The notes: generated by a model not told the origin, from the letters alone. A stretch of 44,304 bases of DNA from Bradyrhizobium sp. ORS 375 (GCF_000239775.1 NZ_CAFI01000171.1:1-44304); one strand, 5' to 3'. Numbered from the stretch's first letter, positions 1-8,744 are shown. Numbers and translations are program-made.

Positions 1-42
1 GAGGGTGGGCAGCGGAGCAAGCGTCAAGAGCGAGCCAGCCAT
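1..42 (-). CDS. second ABC permease, start only (partial)
   Basis: An ATG on the minus strand at 42-40 opens a frame that stays open to the window edge (14 codons, beginning MAGSLLTLAP). It overlaps the stop codon of the upstream permease in an ATGA junction, so translation is probably coupled. Polyamine-type ABC operons normally carry two permeases in tandem, so this is inferred to be the PotC/PotI-type partner. Only the first 14 residues are visible, so family membership rests on position, not on sequence. Confidence 0.6.
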   Translation of the reverse strand, partial: MAGSLLTLAPLPTL

Positions 43-956
43 CACCTGCCCTCCTCCAACTGGCGGCGTTGCAGGCGGTCGTAGAGCAGGAGCGGCAGCA
101 GCAGAACGGCGAGGAGGACCACGGCGATGCTGGAGGCGACCGGCCAGTCCTTGTTGGTGAAGAACTCCAGCCAGAGGGTCTGGCCGATCATCAGCGACTT
201 CGAGCCGGCGAGGAGATCGGGGATGACGAACTCGCCGACGATCGGGATGAAGCATAACAGCGCGCCGGCGCCGACGCCGGGCAGCGACAGCGGAAACATC
301 ACCAGCCAGAACGTCTCGCGCGGCGTCGCGCCGAGATCGGCGGCGGCCTCCTCCAGCGCCGGCTCCAGCTTGGTGAGCGTCGCGAACAGCGGCAGGATCA
401 TGAACGGCAGATAGGAGTAGACGATGCCGACATACATCGCGCTGTCGGTCGACAGCCACACGACCGGCGCAGACACGATGTGCAGCGCGAGCAGGATCTT
501 GTTCAAGAGGCCGTCATGCTGAAGGATGTTTACCCAGGCATAGATGCGGATCAGGAACGAGGTCCAGAACGGCACGATGACCAGCATCATCGCGATGCCT
601 TGCCAACGCTTGGGCAGCCGCGCCATGCCATAGGCGATTGGATAGCCGATCAGCAGCAGGATCGCCGTCGACGTCAGCGCGACGACGACGCTGCGCAGAT
701 AGGAGGCGAGATAGAGGTCGTCCGACAGCAGCAGGCGGAAATTGTCGAGCGACAGTGCGGCCAACGCCTCGCGGAGCGACGACAATCCATCCGCCAGCGA
801 GAACACCGGCGTGTAAGGCGGCTGCGCGATCGCCGTCTGAGAGAGGCTGATCTTGAGGACGAAGGCGAACGGCACCAGGAAGAACAGCACCATCCAGATA
901 TAAGGCGCGATCGCGGCGAAGCGCGCCGGGCGCGAGAAGATGCGGCGCGCGCTCAT
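42..956 (-). CDS. polyamine-type ABC transporter permease (PotB/PotH-like)
   Basis: A 304-residue inner-membrane permease with about six hydrophobic segments. The first lies near residues 17-36. The cytoplasmic EAA loop that docks on the ATPase is visible around residues 203-226 (EEAAADLGA, then a distal LPG). This is the layout of PotB/PotH permeases, which move putrescine or spermidine with a periplasmic binding protein. I chose ATG at 956 (MSARRIF) over an earlier in-frame codon because it gives an ATGA overlap with the stop of the upstream ATPase gene. The downstream partner permease also starts inside its stop codon. The substrate is not shown by the sequence, since no binding-protein gene is in the window. 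Confidence 0.85.
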   Translation of the reverse strand: MSARRIFSRPARFAAIAPYIWMVLFFLVPFAFVLKISLSQTAIAQPPYTPVFSLADGLSSLREALAALSLDNFRLLLSDDLYLASYLRSVVVALTSTAILLLIGYPIAYGMARLPKRWQGIAMMLVIVPFWTSFLIRIYAWVNILQHDGLLNKILLALHIVSAPVVWLSTDSAMYVGIVYSYLPFMILPLFATLTKLEPALEEAAADLGATPRETFWLVMFPLSLPGVGAGALLCFIPIVGEFVIPDLLAGSKSLMIGQTLWLEFFTNKDWPVASSIAVVLLAVLLLPLLLYDRLQRRQLEEGR

Positions 957-2125
957 CGCTCCAGCACCACGCAATCGTCAGGCGTGAACCAGGCGACGAC
1001 GCGCTGATTCAGCCCGTAGCCATCGGCATCGAGCCGCGCGGTGTTGGCTTGCGAGGCGTGAAGAACCGCGCCGCCATCGAGCCTGATCTTGTAGACGGTC
1101 TTGCCGCCGAGATAGCTGGCATCGGAGATCGCCCCTTGCACGCAATTGATGCCGGCGGCGTCGGCAGCCGGGCGGCGGAGCGCAAGCCGGACCTTCTCGG
1201 GCCGGATCGCGACCGCCACCTTGCTCGCGCTGACCGGCGTGACCGGCTGAGCCGCAATCAGCTCGCCGGTGTGTGCGGTGGTCACCCGGAGCCGAAGGGG
1301 CTCCCGCGCCGTCACCTCGCCCTCAAACAGATTGATGTCGCCGACGAACTCCGCGACCCAGCGCGAGGCCGGCTCCTCATAGAGACGCCGCGGCACGGCG
1401 ACCTGTTCGAGCCTGCCAGCGTTCATCACGCCGATCCGGGTGGCCACCGTCATCGCCTCTTCCTGGTCGTGGGTGACGATGATGAAGGTCATGCCGAGCC
1501 TGCGCTGCAGCTCCATCAGCTCGAACTGCGTGCTTTCGCGCAGCTTCTTGTCGAGCGCGGCCATCGGCTCGTCGAGCAGCAGCACCTTCGGCCGCCGCGC
1601 CAGCGAGCGCGCCAGCGCGACGCGCTGCTTCTGGCCGCCCGAGAGCTGATCGGGCTTGCGCTTCTCAAGCCCCTCGAGCCGGACCAGCGCCACCATCTCG
1701 GCCACGCGCGTGGCGATCTCGGCGCGCGGCATGCCGGCGCGCTTCAGGCCGAACGCGATGTTGTCGCGCACGTTGAGATGCGGGAACAGCGCGTAGTTCT
1801 GGAACATCATGTTGACCGGGCGCTGATGCGGCAGCATCTGCGCGATGTCCTCGCCGGACAGCAGGATGCGCCCGTCGTCCGGTGTCTCAAAGCCGGCCAG
1901 CATGCGCAACAGCGTGGTCTTGCCGCAGCCGCTCGGCCCAAGCAGCGCGAAGAACTCGCCGGCGCGGATGTCGAGCGAGACGCCATCGACGGCGCGGAAG
2001 CTGCCGAAGGTCTTGACGACGTTTTCGATCCGCAGGATCGGCGGCTGGGGATCGGGGCGCGGCTCCGGTGAGGAAGGTGGCGCCGGCTCGGAGGCAGGCT
2101 CTGAAGTCGCGATGTCGTCAGCCAT
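953..2125 (-). CDS. polyamine-type ABC transporter ATPase (PotA/PotG-like)
   Basis: A 390-residue ABC ATPase that would power the adjacent permeases. Walker A (GPSGCGKTT) is at residues 63-71, the Q-loop FQNYALFPH follows near 108, the signature LSGGQ is at 161-165, Walker B LLLDEP is near 182-187, and the switch histidine is H219. The C-terminal 130 residues fit a TOBE substrate-regulation domain, as in PotA/PotG. An unusual Pro/Glu/Ser-rich extension of about 28 residues precedes the ATPase core. The start is ATG at 2125; its ribosome binding site is weak. It lies 48 nt after the glpD-like gene, suggesting one transcript. Confidence 0.9.
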   Translation of the reverse strand: MADDIATSEPASEPAPPSSPEPRPDPQPPILRIENVVKTFGSFRAVDGVSLDIRAGEFFALLGPSGCGKTTLLRMLAGFETPDDGRILLSGEDIAQMLPHQRPVNMMFQNYALFPHLNVRDNIAFGLKRAGMPRAEIATRVAEMVALVRLEGLEKRKPDQLSGGQKQRVALARSLARRPKVLLLDEPMAALDKKLRESTQFELMELQRRLGMTFIIVTHDQEEAMTVATRIGVMNAGRLEQVAVPRRLYEEPASRWVAEFVGDINLFEGEVTAREPLRLRVTTAHTGELIAAQPVTPVSASKVAVAIRPEKVRLALRRPAADAAGINCVQGAISDASYLGGKTVYKIRLDGGAVLHASQANTARLDADGYGLNQRVVAWFTPDDCVVLER

Positions 2126-2173
2126 GATCCGGTCAGTTCACCCCGCCGGCCCGAACGGCACGGCGAGGGCAAG

Positions 2174-3724
2174 CTAGCCGCCGATCGACTGCAGCTCAAC
2201 CGCACGCGGTGGACTATCCCCGTCCTCGTCGCGCGGGACGACAGTGGTCCCCGCGTTGGTCACCCGCGCCATGAACGCAGCCAGCGCGTCGCGCTCCGCG
2301 GCCGACAGGGTCAGGCCGAGCTTGGTTCGCCGCCACAGCACGTCCTCGGGGAACCGCGCCCATTCCTTGGTCATCAGATAGCGAAGCTCGGCCTCCGTCA
2401 GCTGCGCGCCGAAGGCCTGGCCGAGATCCGACCGGCTCCTGGCCTCACCGAGAATCTCGCTCAGCCGGGTGCCGTAGGCGGCGACCAGGCGGCGTGCCTC
2501 GGCCTCGCCAAGGAAACGCCAGCGATCCCCGGCGTCGTCGACGAGGTCCTCGAAACGCTCCCAATCGAAATCGCCGCCCGGCAAAGGCGCTCCCGCGGTC
2601 CAGCGCGGCGACATCGGAAGGAATCGGGCGAGCCTCGAGATGGCCTGCTCGGCGCGGCTTCGAACGGTGGTCACATCGCCGCCGCACATGGTCAGAAGCG
2701 GCGCCTTGGTGCGGCTGGCATCAAGATGGACCACGGTCTCGAGCCGCCCGCCCTCATCGCCGCGCAGCACCATCATGTTGGCGCCGGAGACGGTTCTGAC
2801 GACATCCGCCGGCTGGATGTCCGAGCGGAAGTAACGGTTGGCCGCCTTGCACAGATAGGTCACGTCAGCCGCCGGCATGGTGACCACGGCCGGATCGCCC
2901 TTGAAGCCGTGAGCGACGGTGCCGATCAGGGTAAAATCATTGGCATAAGGTTGGGCGAAGATCAGCCGACCGTCCGAATTCTGAAATACGTAGACAGCGT
3001 CGACCTCGAACAGCCGGGGCACCACGATCTGGTTGACCTGTCTTGCGGTAACGCGCAAGGGCGGTTGGCGCAGCACCGTCTCCGCGGTCGAGACGCTCCA
3101 CGCCCCCGTGGCGTTGGCGAGCGCGCCGGCGGTGACGATGCGACGGTGGCCACGATCAATGATCGCCAGGCGCCAGATGCGGTCGCGGTCCGCACGGATG
3201 CAGCGGGCGCCGGTCTTGATGGCTGCGCCATGCTCGGCGGCATCGAGCGCTGTCAGCACCACCAGGCGGGAATCGTCGACAACGCAGTCGGAATATTCGA
3301 ACGCCGTGCCGATCGGACGCTTCAGCGCGTCGCCGATCGGATGATGCGTCACGTCGAGCGTCGTCGCAGCCGGCAACCGCTTGCGTGCCGCAAGCTTGTC
3401 GTAGAACCAGAGTCCCGTCCGCAATTGCCAGTGCGGACGCTCGTTGGCGTGGGCGGGAATCGCGAAGCGGACCGGACGCACCAGATGCGGCGCAATCATG
3501 AGCCAGGTGTCGCGCTCGGCGAGCGATCTGCGCACGCGCAACAAGCTCCGTCGCTCAAGCGCGGCGAGATCGCCATGCACCAGCCGGGATGTCGCCGAGG
3601 AGGCGGCATGGCCGAGATCGCCCTGCTCGAGCAGGATCACGCGCAGGCCGCGACCAGCCGCATCGCGCGCCAGGCTCGCGCCGTTCAGACCTCCACCGAT
3701 GATCGCGAGATCGTAGTCCGCCAT
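2174..3724 (-). CDS. glpD: glycerol-3-phosphate dehydrogenase-like FAD protein
   Basis: A 516-residue flavoprotein of the GlpD family, which oxidises sn-glycerol-3-phosphate to dihydroxyacetone phosphate and passes electrons to quinone at the inner membrane. The N-terminal FAD dinucleotide motif (IIGGGLNGASLARDAAGRG) is at residues 8-26 and the family C-terminal domain follows (MTKEWARFPEDVLWRRTK). ATG at 3724 is preferred over a TTG two codons upstream. The segment that usually reads HGGLRYLE is HGDLAALE here (from H50), so this is a divergent member and the exact substrate is uncertain. It heads the run containing the ABC transporter, an unusual neighbour for a polyamine-type permease. Confidence 0.8.
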   Translation of the reverse strand: MADYDLAIIGGGLNGASLARDAAGRGLRVILLEQGDLGHAASSATSRLVHGDLAALERRSLLRVRRSLAERDTWLMIAPHLVRPVRFAIPAHANERPHWQLRTGLWFYDKLAARKRLPAATTLDVTHHPIGDALKRPIGTAFEYSDCVVDDSRLVVLTALDAAEHGAAIKTGARCIRADRDRIWRLAIIDRGHRRIVTAGALANATGAWSVSTAETVLRQPPLRVTARQVNQIVVPRLFEVDAVYVFQNSDGRLIFAQPYANDFTLIGTVAHGFKGDPAVVTMPAADVTYLCKAANRYFRSDIQPADVVRTVSGANMMVLRGDEGGRLETVVHLDASRTKAPLLTMCGGDVTTVRSRAEQAISRLARFLPMSPRWTAGAPLPGGDFDWERFEDLVDDAGDRWRFLGEAEARRLVAAYGTRLSEILGEARSRSDLGQAFGAQLTEAELRYLMTKEWARFPEDVLWRRTKLGLTLSAAERDALAAFMARVTNAGTTVVPRDEDGDSPPRAVELQSIGG

Positions 3725-3839
3725 GCGCAAAAGTCTTCGAGCGTGTCAGGACGTTCGATCGTAGACCTCTGCTGATGATTCTCGTAGCCGGCGAGTCGGA
3801 TGGTCGGCGGATAATTCCGCGCTGTTGCGCGCCAGCCTC

Positions 3840-3859
3840 TGACCGCAATCCTACGGTCA
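3840..3859 (-). terminator. possible stem-loop at the end of the PAS-GGDEF-EAL gene
   Basis: TGACCG at 3840-3845 and CGGTCA at 3854-3859 form a 6-bp inverted repeat with an 8-nt loop that overlaps the stop codon at 3857-3859. There is no run of T on the minus strand after it, so it is only a weak terminator candidate. Confidence 0.3.
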
Positions 3860-6562
3860 ACCCGTCTTGCGCACAGTCTCCACGACATCGTCGTGAGCAC
3901 GGCCGACGACGCCGTCATATTTGTCGATCGGCAGCGGCTTGCCGAGCAGATAACCCTGGACCGAGTCGCAGCCCTGCTCGGCCAGGAAGCCGAGCTGCTC
4001 GGGCGTCTCGACGCCTTCGGCCACAATCGACATGTTCATGCCGTGGCCGAGACCGATGACCGCACGAATGATCGCTGCCGACTGCGGGTTGCGGCCGAGA
4101 TTCATGACAAAGGCGCGGTCGATCTTGATCTTGTCGAACGGGAACGCCTGCAGATAGCTGAGCGACGAGTAGCCGCTGCCGAAATCATCCATCGAGACGC
4201 GGACGCCGAGCGCCTTCAGCCGACGCAGCAGCGAGACGCCGCGATCGAAATCCTCGATCAGCACGCCCTCGGTGATCTCGAGCTCGAGCCGACCCGGCGA
4301 CAGCCCGGTCTCGAGCAGGATCGAATGAACCAGGCCGACGAGATCACCGTGCACGAACTGGGCAGGCGAGAGGTTGACGGCGACCTGCAGCGGCTTCGGC
4401 CATGACGCCGCCTCGCGGCAGGCCTCGCGCAGGATCCACTCGCCCATCTCGACGATCAGGCCGCTCTCCTCGGCGAGCGGAATGAAGTCGCTCGGCGGCA
4501 CGAAGCCGCGGACCGGATGCTGCCATCGCGCCAGCGCCTCGAAGCCGATGATCTCGCTGGCATCGACGGTGCGGCCGGAGCTCGCCTGCGGCTGGAAGTA
4601 CAGCGACAGCTCGCCATGCTTGATCGCAACCGAGAGCTCCTGGTGCAGCACCCGGCGATCGCGGATCTGCTGGTCCATCTCGGGCTCGTAGAAGGTGATG
4701 CTGCCGCGCGCCTTGGCCTTGGCGCGGAACAAAGCGGCACCGGCATTGGCGAGCAGCGAAGCCGGGTCCGAGCCGTTGTGGGGAAACACCGAGATGCCGG
4801 TGGTGAGCGCGGTGCGGATCGACTTGCCTTCGATCTGGAACTCGACGGCGATCGCCTCCGCCAGCTGTTCAGCCAGCGCCCTGCCCGCCTCGGGCTGCTT
4901 GCCGTCGATGATCAGCCCGAACTCGTCTCCGGACAGACGCGCCACGACGCCGCCGCGGGCCACGGCGTGAATACGGCGGGCGACCTCGATCAAGAGCTTG
5001 TCACCGATGGCATGGCCGAAGACGTCGTTGACATCCTTCAGGGCCTTGAGGTCGACGTTCAGGACAGCGAATTCCTCGTCGGAGTCCCGACACGCCTCGA
5101 TCATCTGGCTCAGCGCCTGCAGGAACGCGGCGCGGTTCGGCAGGTCGGTGAGGCCGTCATGATAGGCCATATGCGCCATCCGCGATTCGGTCTGGCGGCG
5201 GTCGGTCACGTCCTCATAGGTCTTGATCAGATATTGCGGCTCGCTGCCGTCGCCGAGCACCGTCACCCGCCGGGTCAGGAACAAGCGCAGCCCGTCCTTC
5301 GTCGAGATCGGATGCTCCTCCGTCATGAGGCTGCGCTTCTTGATAGCGGCCTCGTCGCGCGCAATGATCAGCCTGGCTTCACGCGGGTTGAAGATGTCGG
5401 CGGCCGTCAGGCCCGTCGCATCCTCGCGCTTGCGGTTGAGAATGACCTCTGCGCTGCGGTTGGCGAGCAGATAGCGGCCGTCCTTGGCGCTTTCGACGAT
5501 CAACGACACCGGGATGTTGTCGACCACGAGTTCCAGGAACTTCTTGGTGTTCTCGAGCTCGAGCCCGAGCGAGCGCCGCTCGGTTGCATCGTCGAACAGT
5601 GCGATGAGAAACTGAGGTTCGTTCTTCTCATTGCGCGCGACCACCCGGTGGGCTTCCAGGATTCGCTTGTCGTCGCCGCGCTGGACCACGAGTTCGCTGC
5701 GAAAGGTGGTGCCGGGCGCTTGCATCGCCGCGCGATCGGCGGCCGTGATATTGGCGGCGGTCTCGTCGCCGAACAGGTCGCTCGGGCGCTTGCCGATGAT
5801 CCGCTCGCGCGGCATCTGCGCGAACTGCTCGAACGCCCGGTTGGCGAAGATGTAGCGGCCGTCGTCGATATTCTTGGCCGCGACGCAGACCGGAACCTGG
5901 TCGACCACCGATTCCAGGAACTGCTTGGTGGCGGCGAGCTCACGCTCCAGCCGGCGCTCGACCGTGCAATCCTCGTGGATGCCGATCGATCCGCCGGTCG
6001 GAAGCCGGAAGATCTTGGCGCGTATCGCACGGCCGTCCGGGTGCTCGGTCAGGCACCCGTCGGGCTCGCGGGCCTGGCGGGCATAGTCCTCGACGGTGAG
6101 CTTGAGCAGGCCGCGCTGGCGGCGGAGCTCGACCAGCTCGCGCCCCGTGCAGCCGGGCGGAATGTCCGTCCGGCTCATGCCATAGATCTCGAGAAATCGA
6201 CGGTTGTAGAAGACGACGCGATGGCTGGCGTCGGTCATCATCAGGCCCTGGCTCAGATTGTTGAGGGCGGAGCTGATGAAGGCGTTGCGTCGCAATTGGG
6301 CGCGCTTGGTGCGACGCAGTGCTTGATGGATCCAAATCAGAACCGAAGCCAGGAAGGCGCAGACGACGATGCCGCCGATCACGACCTTCCACAGCACGTC
6401 CGGCTCCACCGAGCCGAAGAAGCTGGACGGCGATAGATCAGGCGCAGCCCAGGCCGGCGTCGACAACGCAGCCGTCAGCAGGGCCATGGCGGCCATCGAG
6501 GCCGCAACGCCGCGCGCACGAAACGCGTTCCGGTCGCTCGCCTGCCAAAAGTTGCCAGCCAT
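3857..6562 (-). CDS. membrane PAS-PAS-PAS-GGDEF-EAL cyclic-di-GMP protein
   Basis: A 901-residue sensor for cyclic-di-GMP turnover. A hydrophobic export-like segment ends in TPAWA near residue 39, and a membrane helix follows at about 57-79. Three PAS-like repeats span roughly 85-455, then GGDEF (about 465-625) and EAL (about 640-890). The cyclase signature reads SGDEF rather than GGDEF, and no RxxD inhibitory site precedes it. The EAL domain keeps its catalytic set: EAL within FEALARW, N in VAVNLSP, LEITE, MDDFGSG, KIDRAF and AEGVET. It is therefore most likely a phosphodiesterase, with reduced or retained cyclase activity. ATG at 6562 is chosen over a TTG one codon earlier. It appears to be a single-gene unit. 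Confidence 0.9.
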   Translation of the reverse strand: MAGNFWQASDRNAFRARGVAASMAAMALLTAALSTPAWAAPDLSPSSFFGSVEPDVLWKVVIGGIVVCAFLASVLIWIHQALRRTKRAQLRRNAFISSALNNLSQGLMMTDASHRVVFYNRRFLEIYGMSRTDIPPGCTGRELVELRRQRGLLKLTVEDYARQAREPDGCLTEHPDGRAIRAKIFRLPTGGSIGIHEDCTVERRLERELAATKQFLESVVDQVPVCVAAKNIDDGRYIFANRAFEQFAQMPRERIIGKRPSDLFGDETAANITAADRAAMQAPGTTFRSELVVQRGDDKRILEAHRVVARNEKNEPQFLIALFDDATERRSLGLELENTKKFLELVVDNIPVSLIVESAKDGRYLLANRSAEVILNRKREDATGLTAADIFNPREARLIIARDEAAIKKRSLMTEEHPISTKDGLRLFLTRRVTVLGDGSEPQYLIKTYEDVTDRRQTESRMAHMAYHDGLTDLPNRAAFLQALSQMIEACRDSDEEFAVLNVDLKALKDVNDVFGHAIGDKLLIEVARRIHAVARGGVVARLSGDEFGLIIDGKQPEAGRALAEQLAEAIAVEFQIEGKSIRTALTTGISVFPHNGSDPASLLANAGAALFRAKAKARGSITFYEPEMDQQIRDRRVLHQELSVAIKHGELSLYFQPQASSGRTVDASEIIGFEALARWQHPVRGFVPPSDFIPLAEESGLIVEMGEWILREACREAASWPKPLQVAVNLSPAQFVHGDLVGLVHSILLETGLSPGRLELEITEGVLIEDFDRGVSLLRRLKALGVRVSMDDFGSGYSSLSYLQAFPFDKIKIDRAFVMNLGRNPQSAAIIRAVIGLGHGMNMSIVAEGVETPEQLGFLAEQGCDSVQGYLLGKPLPIDKYDGVVGRAHDDVVETVRKTG

Positions 6563-6774
6563 CAATCACCCGCGGTATTCGGATGGCATCTTCTGGCTCG
6601 AGGGGTTGGGATCGGGTAAACGGTTTCCACAAACTTCGAAAAACACGAAGCAAATCCCGGCGATGCCGTTCTATGATGAATGGTTTGCTAAGCAAGGACA
6701 TGCTTTGGATCGGGACCCCGCCCACCGGGGATTGCAACAACCCATGACTTCTCGGAATCATCTCGGAAACGCGA

Positions 6775-7878
6775 ATGGATAGAGTGGATTGCGTCGTCGT
6801 CGGCGCCGGCGTCGTGGGGCTGGCGATCGCCCGCCAGCTGGCCACAGCGGGCCGGGAGGTCATCGTGCTCGAGGCCGCCGAGGACATCGGCACGGTGACG
6901 TCATCTCGCAACAGCGAAGTGATCCACGCCGGGATCTATTACAAGGCCGGCAGCCTGATGGCCCGGTTCTGTGTGACCGGCAAGCGCATGCTGTACCGCT
7001 ATTGCGACGAGCATGGCGTGCCCTACCGCAATTGCGGCAAGCTGATCGTGGCGACCAGCCCGGCCGAAACCGAAAAGCTGCAGGGCATCCGCGCCCATGC
7101 CGAGGCGAACGGCGTCGAAGGCATGCGGCTCCTGACCGGTTCCGAGGCCCGGACGATGGAGCCTGCCCTTGCCTGCGAGGCAGCGCTGCTGTCGCCGTCC
7201 ACCGGGATCCTCGACAGCCACGCCTTCATGCTGTCGCTGCGCGGCGAGATCGAGGATGCGGGCGGAGCCTTCGCTTTCCATACCCCGCTGCTGCGCGCCA
7301 AGGCTGCAGACGGTATCATCGAACTCGATGCCGGCGGCGAGCAGCCGATGACGCTGTCCTGCCGGCTTCTGGTCAACGCCGCCGGCCTGAACGCTCCGGC
7401 GGTGGCAAGCCTGATCGACGGCATGCCACCGCAGCTGGTGCCGACCGCCTATCTTGCCAAGGGCAATTACTTCAGCTGCAGCGCCAAGGCGCCGTTCAGC
7501 CGGCTGATCTATCCCGTGCCGGAACCCGGCGGGCTCGGTGTTCACCTGACACTCGACATGGCGGGCCAGGCCCGCTTTGGCCCCGACGTCGAGTGGATCG
7601 ATGCGATCGACTACGCCGTCGATCCCACCCGCGCCGAACGCTTCTACCCTGCCATTCGCAAATACTGGCCGACGCTGCCCGACGGTGCGTTGATGCCGAG
7701 CTACTCGGGCATTCGCCCCAAGATCGTCCCTCCCGCGGTGGCATCGCAGGACTTCGTCATCCAGAGCCCGCGTGATCACGGCGTGGATGGCCTCATCAAT
7801 CTGTTCGGAATCGAATCGCCGGGCCTGACATCATCGCTGGCGATCGCCGCCCATGTCGGTGAGCTCAGCGGCACCTGA
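6775..7878 (+). CDS. L-2-hydroxyglutarate oxidase-like FAD oxidoreductase
   Basis: A 367-residue DAO-superfamily flavoprotein. The FAD-binding motif [14 protein letters not shown] starts at about residue 10 and an E in VLEA ends the Rossmann strand. The stretch [14 protein letters not shown] near residues 43-56 is the typical LhgO/L2HGDH signature, and the C-terminal SGIRPK and [15 protein letters not shown] segments also fit that family. Members oxidise L-2-hydroxyglutarate to 2-oxoglutarate and feed electrons to the respiratory chain. Assignment to this substrate is by family resemblance; other 2-hydroxyacids are possible. The start ATG at 6775 has only a weak GGAAA element upstream. It is divergent from the PAS-GGDEF-EAL gene, with about 210 bp between the two starts. 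Confidence 0.8.
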   Translation: MDRVDCVVVGAGVVGLAIARQLATAGREVIVLEAAEDIGTVTSSRNSEVIHAGIYYKAGSLMARFCVTGKRMLYRYCDEHGVPYRNCGKLIVATSPAETEKLQGIRAHAEANGVEGMRLLTGSEARTMEPALACEAALLSPSTGILDSHAFMLSLRGEIEDAGGAFAFHTPLLRAKAADGIIELDAGGEQPMTLSCRLLVNAAGLNAPAVASLIDGMPPQLVPTAYLAKGNYFSCSAKAPFSRLIYPVPEPGGLGVHLTLDMAGQARFGPDVEWIDAIDYAVDPTRAERFYPAIRKYWPTLPDGALMPSYSGIRPKIVPPAVASQDFVIQSPRDHGVDGLINLFGIESPGLTSSLAIAAHVGELSGT

Positions 7879-8059
7879 TGCGGCGGCAACTAACGAGTTC
7901 GAATGCGAGCGCGGTCTCGATACCCCCGCACCTGCAAGTCGCAATGGAGCACGCGGGGTTTCACTCGCGACGCTCCGGGAGAGTTGCGCCTGGGATGGAG
8001 TGATCCACATCCCAGCGCGCAATCTGATGTTCCGTTGTGACGTCTGTTGTAGTCACATG

Positions 8060-8245
8060 TCAGTGAAGCGTTTCAGTGGTGGCCTGTCTCAAGCGCTCGA
8101 TCTCATCCTTCACCATCAACTTCCGTCGTTTCAGTTCGGCAATGCGCAGATCGTCGGTGGATGGGTGTAGGAGAGCTTCATGCAATTCGTTTTCAAGAAC
8201 TTTATGCTTACGCTCCAGTTCAACGAGATGCGCCTGAATGGCCAT
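8060..8245 (-). CDS. YdcH/DUF465 family small protein
   Basis: A 61-residue, Leu/Glu/Lys-rich helical protein (MAIQAHLVELERKHKVLE at the start; ELKRRKLMVKDEIERL near the end), matching the short coiled-coil YdcH/DUF465 family. The function of this family is not established. ATG at 8245 is chosen over longer in-frame starts because a near-perfect ribosome binding site, AAGGAGGT, sits 5-6 nt upstream (8251-8258 region). It is transcribed away from a second YdcH-type gene at 8538, with a 292-bp shared intergenic region. Confidence 0.85.
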   Translation of the reverse strand: MAIQAHLVELERKHKVLENELHEALLHPSTDDLRIAELKRRKLMVKDEIERLRQATTETLH

Positions 8246-8444
8246 TCGAAACCTCCTTGGTAGGTGAACCTGAGATTCGACCAGGGCCATGGAGTGTACA
8301 CAAGTCGCTTGACCTGTCGATGGGGCCAAAAGACCGCACATGCAAATTTGAGCGCCTTACGTAACGAAGCGTGAGCGGATGCGGAGGAATCTAAAACCGG
8401 CGCAAACCTGAAATTCACGGGACAGCCGCAGAGATCGGAACGTT

Positions 8445-8460
8445 GCCGACTTGCGTCGGC
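8445..8460. other. inverted repeat in the divergent ydcH intergenic region
   Basis: GCCGAC (8445-8450) and GTCGGC (8455-8460) form a perfect 6-bp stem with a 4-nt TTGC loop. A second hairpin follows at 8471-8485. The role is unknown: it could be an operator, a leader structure or part of a small RNA. Confidence 0.45.
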
Positions 8461-8470
8461 AGCTTCGCAA

Positions 8471-8485
8471 GCGCAATACTTGCGC
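8471..8485. other. second inverted repeat upstream of the plus-strand ydcH gene
   Basis: GCGCAA (8471-8476) and TTGCGC (8480-8485) pair perfectly around a 3-nt TAC loop. It lies 10 nt after the preceding hairpin and about 40 nt before the likely -10 element of the 8538 gene. No T-run follows, so it is not a classical terminator. Confidence 0.45.
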
Positions 8486-8523
8486 CTGCCTTTCGCTGGG
8501 CTTTCCACTTCCTTCCGCTTTTT

Positions 8524-8532
8524 TGCTATCAT
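8524..8532 (+). promoter_or_regulatory. extended -10 element, possibly giving a leaderless mRNA
   Basis: TGC followed by TATCAT (8527-8532) resembles an extended -10 hexamer. Transcription would begin about 6-7 nt later, at or next to the ATG at 8538, and no Shine-Dalgarno sequence is visible before that ATG. This is read by eye; no good -35 was found. Confidence 0.4.
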
Positions 8533-8537
8533 AGATC

Positions 8538-8744
8538 ATGGCTGACCAAGACGAGCGCGAACTGCAGGCCGAACTCGCGCGCCTGCAGCAGGAGCACCGC
8601 GACCTCGACGCGGCGATTGACGCTTTGCATCAATCGCCCGCCCCCGATTTGTTGCGGCTGCAACGGCTGAAGAAGCGGAAGCTTCTGCTACGCGATCGGA
8701 TCGCCTTCATCGAAGACCAGATTACGCCCGACATCATCGCCTGA
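8538..8744 (+). CDS. second YdcH/DUF465 family small protein
   Basis: A 68-residue helical protein with strong heptad-like content (ELQAELARLQQEHRDLDAAI, then LQRLKKRKLLLRDRIAFIEDQI), matching the YdcH/DUF465 fold seen in the neighbouring gene at 8060. Its function is unknown. The ATG at 8538 has no ribosome binding site in front of it, and a -10-like TATCAT lies 6 nt upstream, so the message may be leaderless. The two proteins share the KRRK/KKRK-LL/LM-x-x-x-I pattern near their C-termini, which suggests paralogy, but they are clearly diverged. Confidence 0.85.
   Translation: MADQDERELQAELARLQQEHRDLDAAIDALHQSPAPDLLRLQRLKKRKLLLRDRIAFIEDQITPDIIA

Noticed and set aside
4517-6436. A 639-codon plus-strand frame opposite the PAS-GGDEF-EAL gene.
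   Set aside because: Shadow of a well-defined multidomain gene; its sequence has no signal, membrane or domain features.
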